From: Beverwykella pulmonaria
Lineage: Eukaryota; Ascomycota; Dothideomycetes; Pleosporales; Melanommataceae
Direction: 5' to 3'
Assembly (NCBI GenBank): GCA_001599595.1
Contig: BCHH01000003.1
Span: 2,230,263 to 2,294,262, forward strand
DNA length: 64,000 nucleotides
Shown: piece by piece, positions 47,891-61,926 of the stretch
Position numbering within the stretch: the first letter of the stretch is position 1
Layout: each line of letters starts with the position of its first letter
The notes under the pieces: model-generated
What the model was told of the DNA's origin: nothing
Seen by the model: only the letters and a program-made list of their open reading frames with translations
Database searches by the model: none
Translations under genes and position numbers: made by a program

Positions 47891-50665
47891 CCTCGGAACA
47901 ATGCTTATGCGATTGCTATCATTTCTGCGTCGCTATGCGGTGGTTAAGCGAAAGCAACCGGAGTCAGTTTGCTAGCTAGGCGTCGAGTTTGTGTAGTTCA
48001 GCGGGATAAGTAGACTCGTTTGTAGCTAATATTATAGAGGGAAGTTTAGTCTGTCCGGGTTACTCGGTGGGAGAATTCCCCCGAACTCCAAACCCTACAT
48101 AATGACTATCTTTTCCCTCGAACACTAGCATCCTGAATGTCAGTCACGGGTCAGTTCATGCCACACAGGGACTGGGAAATTCAATTGTGACGACTAGGAA
48201 TTCAGCTTGGACCTACCAACTTATACCGCCTACTTGAGATAATGGAAGTCGAACCACTTCAGAAGAATACCTCTCTCAAAGTGGTATACACGCCAAATGT
48301 AAGTGGATTTGCAAAGGAAAAGCGTCTCTAATTAACACCTTGCAGAGAATCCGCATAATCGGGAAGAGCAAGATGTCCTGCTTCCTGCTTGTTTATTATT
48401 TAATGGTTAATGAAAGTAAATGGACGTATGGGGTGATGTCTTTTAGGGAAGCGAAGGATTTTCAAGACGACGTAGAGCATGAAAGATGGGCACGTGTATT
48501 GACTGGGCTTTTGGGGCCAGTATTTTGCCTACTTTCCAGACTTTTGGAATGGGCATTCTGCTTATCTGGATATGATCTAAGCAATGTATTACGCCCTAGC
48601 TAAGAAACACAGGTCAGGGAGAGGGGGGGAGGATATTTATCAGCTGGTTGGATGGTTTTGGGACAGGGAAGTTCTTGGCAAGGTAGACAGTCCAAAATTT
48701 TCAGGTGGTTCCTTCGGTATGCAGTAGTTTATTAACACGCGGAAGCTTGCTTTGCTTCACGTCTGCTATTACAGAAGTGCAATTAAGCCACCTACCAAGG
48801 AGATCGTCTGCTTCACTGCGGGCGTGGAAATTTGAATGGAGGTGCATAAGCTACCAATTTTGGAGCTTCGGAACATATTAAATCCGCCAAACCTGTGTTT
48901 CCTACTTAATGTTTGTCAACAGCATGCCGCTGTCATCTATAAAATGACTTCCGTGGTTCCGTTTTCTATTTCACTCAAGTTTTATTTGCTTTCCTCCCAT
49001 TTATTGCTGCCTGCTCTTATCATTACTGCCAGGAGTATAAAGAACGTGGGGATCACATGTTGATGTGGATGTCACGTGAGATCACGTGGGCATTAGCCGT
49101 ACTAGGCTAGCGCAGGAGGCGGTGAGGTTGATATGATTCCCTCAGCCGCACATCTTCGAGATAGACACAATGAATTATTACCTCGTTTGAGACCCCACCC
49201 CATTGCAATTGCAATAACCCTGTGAGACCAACAATTACATAGCTAAGCTGCGCCTATTAACCTCAGCATACTATCACTCGAGGCTAATACGACGGTAAGT
49301 GTATACTTGTATTGCTCTCGGTTTTCACTTTTTGTCCCCATATAGATGCGACCTTTAATAATTGCCAGTTATTAAGTTTCTTCACTCCTATTCCACGGTC
49401 TCTTTATACCTCTCTCATTCATATCTCCTTTCCAACCTCATACGGCGATACCTTCAGATCTCGTCCTTAGATTTTCCCCTCCACGCCTCCGTTTCAACAC
49501 ATACGATAGGCCACTTCACACAGATACCATCAACACATTTGGATCAATGAGCGGCATTGCAAATTGAATTAAATCGGCTGAATAAGGGCTCGTGGGAGAT
49601 TGATGCTCATGCGACTCCATATCACTGCAATGTGCCCAATCCGTTTGCTGCACGAGCTGGCTGCCTCACCAAAATACATCCAATTAGCAAAATCCCTCAC
49701 CAAACCCAAGCTCGTTTCTTTGCTACGCCTTGACGGACCACAGTATTGCTAACTGCTTAATCTCGCATCCACAACCCACTAGTTCCTGCACCTGCCTCAT
49801 TCCTACCCCCGACTCGGGGCTCCGTCTCCTATTTTAATCACACGAATCCTTGGTGTTATGACCACGCTCTGATGACACTGGATATTTAGGGTTCTCAAGG
49901 ATAGCGGTTCCGGTGAGACATTACTCAGCTGGCACAGTAAATTATGCCAGCTTAGCCGTGAGGAAGCAGTGGTGTCGATGCGCTGCGCACTGCCCGCCGC
50001 GCCTGCATAAGTACGACACAATCATGTATCGACAGATTTTCGCCGCATTTCCAAATACCTGAAGGGTTTAAAGTCCGGTGTTATTTGCTCCATATACGAA
50101 TATACGAGAGTCTAAGCGCCATTCTCGTAGTACATGACTTTGAACTTTCCATTTGCCGACGTCAGGAACCGACCGGCATCAGGCCATGGTAAGGCACGAG
50201 ACGGTCGCTTGTTCTACTTCATGTATCAGGGACGGTGTTAATTCAGTCGTCCAAATTGGCGCGCTCTACTAAGAACGAATGCCTAGAAGCCCAACTCAGA
50301 ATACTTTCACGTGTGTAAGCCACATTTGATGCGACTTTGGGGACACAGGTGCCTCGAAACGGATGTAAGTGGTATGGAAGTGGTATGGCGTCGAGTTGCA
50401 TCCTAGTCAGACGAATGGTGGCCATGCCGAGACCGCATTCAGCCAGCCATGCGCGCAGACCCGAAGTACCACCATTCGCATCCGATGAGATCAAGCGAAC
50501 TCAATTAAAATTCTACTTTGATGGAAAGGAATTGAGAATATTAAAGATTTCTGAGGAGGAAAACTCCTAGCAAATTTGGTACGGCATAACAAAAACACGT
50601 CAATCCTCTTGCCCTGAATCTGTATTTGACCATCACGACACTCTCCCCATTCCTTAAACCTCACA
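47891..50665. other. Gene-poor, AT-rich stretch
   Basis: About 2.8 kb. The first bases after the hAT element continue the LINE fragment for a short way (TSD once, then CCTCGGAACAATGC). Beyond that, frames such as 48340-48603 (plus) show no family likeness. The right end is the 3' side of the F-box gene. Confidence 0.4.
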
Positions 50666-52557
50666 CTAGGCGAAAGGATCAAAAGAAAACCCCTCTGGGG
50701 TGCCCTCGGGCTGCGTGCTAGGATCCGAAAATTTCTTCTCAACCACAAATCCCTCTCTATTTCTAGACTCTCGGGTCACGATAAAACTCCATCGCTTAAC
50801 CTGGACCGTAACCAGAAATGTGACCGTTAAAGACTCAATCAACGGCTTGGAATTATTTGCGAGGAGTTGTCTAAATAGAGTTATGGCGCGTTTCTGTGCA
50901 GCTTCTTCAATAAGGAAGTAATCAGCGTCGGAGTAGACGATAAACTCGTGGCTGAGTTCGGAGACTTGCAACTCCAGTTTGAGGTTGCGAAGATGAAGTA
51001 GATTTTGGAATTCTGAAATGGTGGATTCTGGCTACAAAGGGAATGAAAAGGTTAGCGAACATAGAGACTTAAAGCAAAAAGGTCTGTCTGCAGGGAGGGT
51101 CATGTCTTACCCACACTGCACTCCGATAGAGCGCGGTAGTATCTGAGACCATTGCAATCTTCAAAGCCAAGTCGCGTAAGTCAGGACAATACTTAGCGAG
51201 GGTCCGTACATCTGCCCATTCCCATCCCTCAGCGGCTGCAGAGGTGTGGCTCACATGCAACTTTCTTAACGTGCGGCCGTGATGCTCTAGAAACGAGTCC
51301 CTAATCTCATCGAACTTTTCGCTGTCAAAGTTATCCACAATAGCTTCTTCTAGGCCATCAATGCTATCAAGAAACCGCGTCACGACTCCTGAATCACGAC
51401 AATCCCATTGAAATGACTCTTTTGATGTGGTTATATACCAAAATCCAAAATTGAGAGCCGTGAGTTGCGGTACGTGGCCAGTTAGAGTGGCGAGAAGATC
51501 AGGTGGGGCGTTGCGGCTCACATCTAGACGTCGCAGGTGTGTCCAGTCCATTGCAGCAAGCCATTGCTGGCAGTGCGTCTTAGTCAGATGGTAACATTGA
51601 TCGTAGAGAATGAGCTCCTCCAGCGCTGGAAATACATCACCCTCTTGAAAATCAAGATTCTTAGGACCAACAGTCCAGCTTGATTGCACTGGGATGTTAG
51701 AGCTGTCTATTCTAAGGCGCAGGCGTTTTAACTTGCTGGCTTGAAGCAGACATCTTTTTAGAGCAGCTAATTCAGACCGGAATTCGTAATCGCGGTGCGA
51801 ATTTAAGACCCATTGCCCGTAGACCTTGTAGTTAAGAGAGTAGAGTTGCGGAGATGAGAGTAGTTTCATATCAAGAGGAATATAGTTGTTCAACGGATTC
51901 GAACGATCGAGGTTGGCAACACGAATTCGTGCACCCGGCCATTTCGTGCTCAGGACTGATAATATATCCTCCGGTATTGCGAAGCGTACGTTCCACCTAT
52001 TTCCTATTAGAATACTTTCGCTCAACCAACAGAATAGTGCATGTTGCCCGGCCCCTTCGGCTGGACTTTGTAAAACACCGAAATTAGATCAAAGCAGGAT
52101 TCAAGAAAGTTAATATGCCCTATTTTGGCCTTCTATAACGGTTAAGCTAACCTTAGAACCTCCGTTTTTTCTTTGCCTTGCCTTTGACAATAGGTATATA
52201 GTGAAATTGAACTCACGAAAAGTCCCGTAAATATTTAAGAGAGTCAAGCGCCTTCACAAGCACTTTCTCATTCGGACAATGGCTTTCCTGCTTCAGCGGC
52301 CCGATCTGAAGATGCCGCACGTGTTGCGAGAGCGCATCCTCGGGGTTGCTTAGCCGGTCGCAGATATCCTCATAAATATCAAGTGCCAGCCTCGTTTTGT
52401 CGTGAAAACATATTTTCCGGAATATGATAGGCTCTGAAAGATATCTACAAGCTCTAGATACAAGGCGGAATGTGTCGATGTCATTTCTGTTCAGCACATC
52501 GAGTATGAGACAAAACACGACGAGAGGCAGATCAAGGAGGGTGAGCTTAGGCGCCAT
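50666..52557 (-). CDS. F-box protein with leucine-rich-repeat-like body
   Basis: Deduced exons 52557-52217, 51996-51111 and 51031-50666 (530 aa), with introns of 220 and 79 nt. All junctions keep frame and join conserved-looking sequence (LRDFS to WNVRFAIP). The N-terminus is an F-box (LTLLDLPLVVFCLILDVLNR, then RLVSRACRYLSEP, residues about 4-45) that would bind Skp1 in an SCF ubiquitin ligase. The body has irregular LRR-like stretches (LKRLRLRIDSS; LEELILYDQ; LRRLDVSRN; LRDLALKI) likely to bind the substrate. Such F-box/LRR genes are numerous and fast-evolving in Pezizomycotina, and the target is unknown. An upstream in-frame ATG at 52596 would add 13 residues; I chose 52557 because the F-box begins right after it. 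The first intron is long for this window. Confidence 0.8.
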
Positions 52558-54557
52558 GAGGTGCGAATGAGAAATTTGGGAAAGTAGTGTAGGCAAAAAT
52601 TCCTAACGAGGGGGCTGGCTACATATAGGTGTGCTGTGCCCCAGGCTAGGCGGGGGCAGAGCATGTATATTGGCTGCTCATTGCGCTAGCTAGATTGGGC
52701 AGTACGAAGATTTTACTAAGGTCATTGTAACATCTGAATTAGACTTTCTCAGAATTTCACTGCGGCCACAAGCTGGATAGACTGAGAGACACTAGACGTG
52801 AACAGGATTAGAAGAATGGTAATGAACGTGTTGAGCTTCGTCTTGACGACGGCAATGTTCAAGACAAATGGGTCAAGCTTATTCGAGATTCAAAAGATGA
52901 ATGGGTATCCACTAGAACCGGCATCCTGAGAACCCTCGATATGCGGATAGACATCTTCAGAGCTTCGCCTCATGCCAGACGAGCGAGTTCTTCTTTGCCG
53001 TAATTTCTCATGAGTCTGTTCCTGTGATGAAGCCCCGCCGTGTTGGCGATAATGCTAGTTCCAACTCATGACCTTCACACTACTCGCCACATGCAGGTAC
53101 GCTGCAGAGTATTTTTGCGGCGTAGCAGTGAACCTTGGTATAGCTGCACGTAGTATGCGGCGACATCTAATGTATCGGCCCTAGATTTGGCCAACAAAAG
53201 CCATCCGGGGTGCCGACAGCGTCGATGGCCCGACCTTGCAGTGTTTCACGATGTGTAATTTTTTCGCTGTGTGGTTTTTGCAGAAGAAAACGCCATTGGA
53301 TGATACCCGAGTTTGGAGACGCGACTCCGGGTGGCAACCGTGACTGTCGGTAGAAGTGATTCACTCTCTGGACTACCTGCATCTTCAACTTCTGGCGACA
53401 ACCCAGCGATTATCGGGTCTCCTCTACACCGACGAGGAGGTCCGTCCATATCAGCGAGTAAAACGAAGTCGACGCTAAGGTGGAGGACAGGAGTCAGGAC
53501 GCGGGCCGAGGGAAGTGCCATAACGAGCAAGAGTACAGTCGTGGGCTGTATGGGAGTAGATGAAGCATCTCACTGCCGAGTCGGCGAAGGCAGTCATTCA
53601 GAGACAGAGATGCTCGGTTTTGGGAGCATTGAAGCTATCGTTTTGTGTAACGTGTGGTCATTTTAAGCAAATCATGTTAGCTCCGGTATCTCAAGAGGCT
53701 TATAGTGTGTAGCGACGTCTGATATAAACTACTAAGTATCTCCTCAGCTTGAATATGTAGCTTTATATTATTTACAATGTTGCATTTAACACGCGCGCGC
53801 ACCGCCAGTTGCGCGTAGGAGGCATCTCTTATGGATAGGTAGCAGCAGCTCTAGCAGCTCTAGCAGCTCAGTAGCCGCTCGGCAGCTGTACCACCTGCAG
53901 AGCTACGATACAAAGACTCGACCGCTCAGGTAGCTCGTTAGTAGCGCAGCCACGGCAGACAACCTAATGCGGCTAGAGGACGCGGTACGGTACATAGTGG
54001 GTTAGCAGCGTGCTCGCAGATTGTGGATATATGACTATCTTGGGGCAGGGGGGTGGCTTCTTTGGCGATTTAGTCGGATTAGTGGCTAGTCAGTTATATA
54101 ACAGACAGCATGGCCTCACTGTTTTACTTTAATCTAACTCCTTGTCAGCGTTTTCAGTTCGATCTTTCATAGGGACAGTGATGCATGTATTTTGGGTACA
54201 GTAGCTGTAACCGTTCTACATATATGAATATCGGGTTTGATTGTAACATGTTTGTGTTACTCTATCAGACAAGGAACCACCAATCAGGATGTGGATAATC
54301 TGCCGACCTGCATTCCTATCACCTTTACGCGAGAGCCCATGCTGCTCGTGCATGAACCAACTTGATTGGTCTAGGTACCGTATTTACATGTAAGCTTCGT
54401 GATAATAAGTCAAAGGTGCATCTGTGGCGCTTTCCTCCAACAAGTACTATAAAGGTATGTTCCGATGTTACGTGTTTAGCCTTATTTACAGTTAACCCAA
54501 GGTTGTTTTGCTTCATAGCCTTACTCTTAGCCCTAGTCTTTATTTGGAGCATTGGCG
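52558..54557. other. Intergenic, about 2 kb
   Basis: No gene was recognised. A simple AGC/CTAG-rich patch lies at about 53838-53900 (repeats of AGCAGCTCT), and a CG alternation at 53793-53801. Frames at 53246-53666 on both strands look like chance. Confidence 0.4.
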
Positions 54558-56866
<2,309 letters not shown>

Positions 56867-57239
56867 AACTTGGCGATATCTTTACGTAATTTCCACAACC
56901 ACCGCGCTGTAATTTCCTAGGCATAACCTAGTTATTATTGCACTGGGCTCTGTTAAATCTCGAACCTCATTCATCTCCTGTTGTGAAGACTTAGTATTCT
57001 ATCTTTCGTAATCTTCTCATATGGATACAGTACAACTCTTGCCATCTTGGTAATGTGAATTTTGTCTCATATCTTGTATATAGGCCTCTTTACATGCTGC
57101 GTGCCGAGAGTCCACAATAAGGCAAGAATATGTCCGCAGAAGTTAATCTTGTAAAAAGGATCCCATAGAGGAGATACGGTCCCAAGGCTCTCATATCTTT
57201 CGAATGGTGTATTAAAACTGTCCACATAACCTCCCAGCT
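56867..57239. other. Gap between GMC gene and Fot1 relic
   Basis: About 370 bp, AT-rich, with no frame of note. The left terminal repeat of the Fot1-like element should be here but was not identified by eye. Confidence 0.35.
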
Positions 57240-58165
57240 ATGTTGCCTTTCAAACACATTCACCTATCAACTACTATGGCTCAACCAACTACTACTCGAT
57301 TACCCTGCAATGAAGCAGATACAATCCTTGCTATCTCATCTATTGATCGAGCCCAAATCACATCTGAGCGAGGCGCTGCCTCAACGTTTAATGTCTCCCA
57401 ATCGACCCTCCGCAAACGATGCGCCGGTATTGCTTCAGGATCCGATTGTGAGTCTAATTCAAAGAAGCTCACCAAGCTAGAAGAGGAGGCGATTGTCAGG
57501 CATATACTAGACCTGGCTTCACGAAGATTTCCGCCTGCTCTCAACGCTGTGTGACATATAACTAATAAGCTACTCTCTGTACGCGATGCTGAGAAGTATC
57601 AGCCTGTGGGTCACATGATGAGTCACCTTGATGTTTGCTCATGTGACTCACCTCTAGGTTTGCTCATGTGACTCACTTCTATGTTTTCGTTCACTATCTT
57701 AGCAGGCTCCTAGCGTGCTTGGTAAGACTATAGATATTTTTTCAATAGCTCCTCTCTATAGAATCAATCCGATAATCAATCTATCAATCTACTTCGTCAC
57801 ATCACGACAGGAAGGTTGGCAAGAACTAGCTATCTAACTTTGTTAAGCGTACAGAGAACCTTACTACCTGTTTTACACCATTGTAAAATATGCAGAGAGC
57901 TCTATGCAAGGATCCTATAATTATTAGTGGCTGGTTTGAGCGCGTATAGCGTACAAAGGCTACATATGGGATCTTGGACGAGGATACCTACAACTTTGAT
58001 AAAGCTGGCTTTATAATAGGTAAGATAATACCTTAGGTGGTTGTTACTAGCTCAAAGAGACGTAGTTAGCCCAAGGTAGTATAGCCAGGCGATCGTGAGT
58101 AGGCTTTAGTTATCTAGTGAGTTAACGCTGCTAGGTGGGCAATCCCACCTTACATTATCCTTAGA
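57240..58165 (+). mobile_element. RIP-damaged Fot1/pogo-type transposase fragment
   Basis: The plus strand encodes a psq-type helix-turn-helix (AASTFNVSQSTLRKRCAGI) and the CENP-B-like segment SKKLTKLEEEAIVRHILDLA. After an insertion the reading continues with SNFVKRTENLTT, QRALCKDPIIISGWFERV, TYGILDEDTYNFDKAGFIIG and VNAARWAIPPYIILRG. These blocks follow the order of Fot1/pogo transposases up to the start of the DDE domain. About ten in-frame stops occur, most of them TAG or TAA where Gln is expected, as RIP would cause. The catalytic C-terminal half is missing after about 58165. Confidence 0.87.
57610..57814. repeat. About 205-bp insertion with direct repeats inside the Fot1 relic
   Basis: Between the codons for EKYQPV (to about 57609) and the block starting VGKN (about 57815), about 205 bp interrupt a region that is continuous in related transposases. 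The insert starts with GTCACATGATGAGTCAC and contains two copies of TTTGCTCATGTGACTCAC about 31 bp apart. It could be a tiny element, a solo terminus or a tandemly expanded motif. Confidence 0.55.
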
Positions 58166-58965
58166 GGGCTGCGGGTCAAAAGACAGAAGAAACGGTTTTT
58201 CAGGATATTGGAGCACAGTACGAGATTGGGGAAGGAGCCATTACTTCGTGTATGCACCGTCCAAAACATCCCCAAAGCAGATGAGGGCTCCATTGTCCTC
58301 TGATATCCAGAGCATCTTGTTTTGAGGAAAGCCGATCTAAGCTGACACGAATTATCTTGGGTCCGAGAGCAAAGCAGTCTTGGCAATCACATGGCTCACC
58401 AAACTCTGGTGAATTTTGGGTCCTTTCAAGGTTGACGAACTAGGGATATCCTAGAGGAACTTAAATTCTATGTACGGATTGACTCCTCGAGTGTTACAAG
58501 GCAAGCCTACAATTGCTGGTCGTGAAGTGTTCATGACTGCAACCTTCTTTACAAAAGTAATCTGGAAAGATATGCGTCAATCTATTTTATCCTATTTTCC
58601 ACCTACTTGAACAGCCTGTATTATCTTCTGAGGACACGAAGATGTGTTGTTAATGTCATGAAGTTCTGGGATACTTATTATTGGTGCAGACCAACAGTAT
58701 CTTCTTGTCAACCACTGTGCTCCAGACCATTCCCCTAACTGTAGTCTTACTGACGAATTTGTGCTAAATCACTGTCACAGTCCCCGTCGATATCTGTTGT
58801 AAGTCTCTTGGTAGCATTTTTAAGTGAACCACTCCTCTCATAAGAAGCATTGCGTTGGCACTTTTCATTGGTTGAATTTCGGCCTCGGAAAAGGTCCACT
58901 TTAACCTTGGCGTGCGAACTTCGCCCTTCCACTTCCATATGCCATCCTCTCCCATTCTCCCCACA
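58166..58965. other. Intergenic before the bZIP gene
   Basis: About 0.8 kb with no recognisable gene. It should include the bZIP promoter. Short frames on the minus strand (58386-58150 and 59106-58747) look like chance. Confidence 0.4.
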
Positions 58966-59673
58966 ATGTCTAGTAAACGGGTGCGCAGCTTCAATTTGCT
59001 TTGGCATTCTCATCAGACACTTACAGCTATACAGAATCGCAGTGTTCCACCCTTGACACGAATCCGCGACAACCAGCGTCGGTCTCGCGCACAACACAAA
59101 GCTCACACCGACAGCCTACAAGACCGGGTCCGGCATTGTGACCAACAGCGACTTACGGCAACTGTGGAGTTGCAGCGAGCAGCTCGGGCTGTAGCTCAAG
59201 AGAACGCCCAACTGCGGGCCCTTCTTGTTCGCCATGGTGTTACAGAGCAAGAGATCGACGCACGTGTTCGCTCAGTTCATGGCCTAGACTCTGCTGGAGA
59301 CTCAACGATATCCAGACCTAGTGAGGACGACTTGCAGACCCCAGGAGAAGAAAGCCTTGCAGCAATAACCGAATCGCACAACTGTGTGCATGTTCGCGGG
59401 TGTTGCAATAACATTCAAATCCGCCTTGGAGCGATGAACCGTATCGAAGCCATCTCTCCCGAAAGGGAGCCCATCCTACCTTCGGCTACTTGGGCTTCCC
59501 AAGATTTAGACGTTTCTGGAATTGAGACCTCCTGCGACACCGCGGCGAGTATTATTGCTCAGATGCGCGGCGACGGTGATAACAACTGGGCTCGTCTTAC
59601 TTTAGGTTGCGAGGGGACCAAAAACTGTAGCGTGAAGAACACGACTATCTTCCAAGTGATGGATGAAGTTTAG
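58966..59673 (+). CDS. bZIP transcription factor next to arsenic genes
   Basis: Exons 58966-58980 and 59035-59673 (217 aa), intron 54 nt. The five-codon first exon (MSSKR) is typical of this fungal bZIP group, and its use gives an ATG start next to the basic region. The basic region reads TRIRDNQRRSRAQHK (about 13-27). It is followed by a leucine-zipper-like helix (LQDRVRHCDQQRL; VAQENAQLRALLVRHGV). The C-terminal part (CVHVRGCCNN; ASIIAQMRGDGD; TTIFQVMDEV) is shared by related fungal bZIPs of unknown role. The basic region has Gln-His where most relatives have Arg-Arg/Lys, a small oddity. It lies about 1.2 kb before the rhodanese/Acr2-like gene on the same strand. By analogy with the yeast ACR1-ACR2-ACR3 cluster it might regulate the arsenic genes (inference). 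Confidence 0.85.
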   Translation: MSSKRVRSFNLLWHSHQTLTAIQNRSVPPLTRIRDNQRRSRAQHKAHTDSLQDRVRHCDQQRLTATVELQRAARAVAQENAQLRALLVRHGVTEQEIDARVRSVHGLDSAGDSTISRPSEDDLQTPGEESLAAITESHNCVHVRGCCNNIQIRLGAMNRIEAISPEREPILPSATWASQDLDVSGIETSCDTAASIIAQMRGDGDNNWARLTLGCEGTKNCSVKNTTIFQVMDEV

Positions 59674-60852
59674 AGCCGCAATCTGCCTTGAGGATCGAGC
59701 ACCAACAGTCACAAGTTGGCCGGGACAGATGAAATACGCTTCTCGTCTTAGCACACGTCAGAACGACTGAAGCCAAGCCATTCCGGCTACTTTTCTTGCC
59801 GACAGATCTCGTCACGTAAACCAGCCCAAGACGTACGGGAACTTCAATAAGGGGCTCGATGGTTGTAACAAGTGCTTGGCGCCACCAGAACCGAGTGTAG
59901 CAACAGCAACCGCTATTGAGTTTAAAGTTATTGTTCGCAGCTGTGAAGCTCTGCATAGTTATTAGCTCTCACTCAAACATAAGTTGGTACATCACCTAGA
60001 GGATAAAGAAGAATATAGGAACAAATTAAAGAATCAGAGGGCGCTGCAACTCGGACGATGGATACAATCCAATGGACAAAGATCATGCCGCATTGTGAAG
60101 TAAATAGGACAAAGATAGGGGGGGTTTTTTTTTAAAAAAAAAAAAAAAGGCGACGAGTTAGTAGGGCGCCAACCACTCAGAAGCACCTACTTGAACCAAG
60201 CAATTCCAAACGTCTTGCAGAGTAGTGAACTCTATCCCCCTAATGACCGGTTTCACCACTTTCGCAGATATCTTCATTAAAATCATCAACCACGAAAGCG
60301 ACGCTATTCACATCTTGTACTCGACAGTGGCAACGGGCGGCGCCAGTTTCCTTGGGATTCCGTTAGGAATAGTGGTTTTGGCTAGCTAACCAAAGCCATT
60401 CAACGCCAAGTACACGTCTGGCACTCTTTTCCCGCCCCTATTTCTCAAGGCCTGGGGGCGTTTTGAGCGACACCGCAAGGTTGTAATCGGGTCCCGTGAG
60501 GTTCAGGGCCTCATTTGTGGGCGTTTAATTTTGGCATGTGGACATGTTTTTTGATATGGTTGATTGGCACTGTTAATGGGGCTTGAATGAAGATGAACAG
60601 AGAGCGGTTAGCTGTCAAGGATCTATATGAAGAGATGTAGAAGTGAAGGTCAGACACACCACCAGGCAAACTAATATTGCGCGGCTACTTAATTCGCTTA
60701 CGCGAAAGTGCTACTCCAATTAGAGTGAAGCTGTGACATTCACAAGCGCGAGTCCAGCTCCAGCATATGAGGGCATCCCTCACATCGTTTCCCTTCTCTA
60801 CGCAACGCGGACATTTTCTTCCTCTCCATTTATCCCAACCGTTAACTTCGCC
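59674..60852. other. Intergenic with a G7-T9-A15 homopolymer block
   Basis: About 1.2 kb without a gene. At 60118-60148 three homopolymers adjoin: seven G, nine T, fifteen A. The T/A part forms a perfect small palindrome. The right half should hold the promoter of the rhodanese/Acr2-like gene. Confidence 0.5.
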
Positions 60853-61442
60853 ATGGCCACGGAAAAATCTTCCCCATGGTATGCCGCGTACCCAGCTCCA
60901 CGGAATCCCGAGCCAGTTGCCCTTCGTCGGGAAGCCGTGCTTGTGATGCTGGAGCAAGGCGGCGCTGGAAAAGAATTTGTTCTCGTGGATGTGCGCCGCA
61001 ACGATCATGAGGTATCGACCTATCTGCTGGAAATGCACTGCTTGGCTTGTTAAACTAGCTGACCCAGGGCGGGACAATTCGCGGCTCAATCAATCTCCCT
61101 GCGCAAAGCCTTCACCCCACGATCCCCGTGCTATACACAATATTCAAGTCGGCTGGAGTGCGCAAGGTGATCTGGTATTGCTGTAAGTACGCCCAAGCTC
61201 ATCGCCCTTCGTTCTATGAACTACGTTGCGCGACCAAACTAACGCGTATTTGCGATTTTATAGCTTCCTCTCGCGGACGTGGCACTCGTGCTGCTGGCTG
61301 GCTCGCTGATTACATCGGAGACCAAGGGGATTCTGAATTAGAGAGTGTGATTTTGTTCGAAGGCATTAAAGGATGGGCAAATGCAGGCTCGAAATTTGTT
61401 CAGTGGATGGATGAGTACGATGAGAAGTTCTGGACGGCATAG
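60853..61442 (+). CDS. Rhodanese/Cdc25-like protein, probable arsenate reductase (Acr2-like)
   Basis: Exons 60853-61011, 61068-61182 and 61264-61442 (150 aa), introns 56 and 81 nt. It is a single rhodanese domain: FVLVDVRRNDHE, GGTIRGSINLPAQSL, then the active-site loop WYCSSSRGRGTRAAGW with Cys 91 and Arg 97 spaced as CX5R, and FEGIKGW. The CX5R loop places it with the Acr2/Ych1/Cdc25 group of arsenate reductases and phosphatases rather than thiosulfate sulfurtransferases. Acr2-type enzymes reduce arsenate to arsenite with glutathione/glutaredoxin. The neighbour ArsH, 484 bp downstream on the same strand, supports an arsenic role. The start at 60853 is the first ATG in the coding frame. Confidence 0.88.
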
Positions 61443-61926
61443 TTAATTCTACGTGTTGCAGTGACGACTTTAAAGGTCAAGACAGAATTACACGGGTGCA
61501 CGCCAAATTCATGGCCATATATCTAGGAGCACTTAAATTGAATCATTCTAAATGTAGCGACACGAGAATTGTATAGATCCAAGTGTGTCTGTAAAATTAT
61601 AGACAATATTCGTGAGAAGACCCTGCCTTATAATTGAACCACTCTGCGGCCAAAAAATAAGTAGCTCCCTAACCCCAATTGTAGGCTCCTGTTTTGAAGC
61701 GCGCGGCTGTGCGCAAGTTTGCTGGCCAATAGCCTGCCATTAGTGACATGCAAGACTTACCATGACATCCCAGCGTGTTCGGCGAGCAATCGCCTTCCTT
61801 CTATAGGCCCCAAAAATCTCATTCTCAATAAATCTCATGATTCTTTGTCGTTTGGTTCGACGAACACCCATCCGAAGCGTTCGCAAAATCCGTTCTTTTG
61901 GAGCTGCACCCTCTCTCCAAAATACA
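61443..61926. other. Gap between rhodanese gene and ArsH
   Basis: A 484-bp gap on the same strand as both neighbours. It must contain the end of one transcript and the promoter of the other. The frame of ArsH exon 1 extends upstream in this gap, but the ATG at 61927 fits the family better. Confidence 0.4.

Noticed and set aside
53167..53666. Overlapping frames on both strands between the F-box and GMC genes
   Set aside because: Both directions are equally open, neither matches a family, and stops interrupt any extension.
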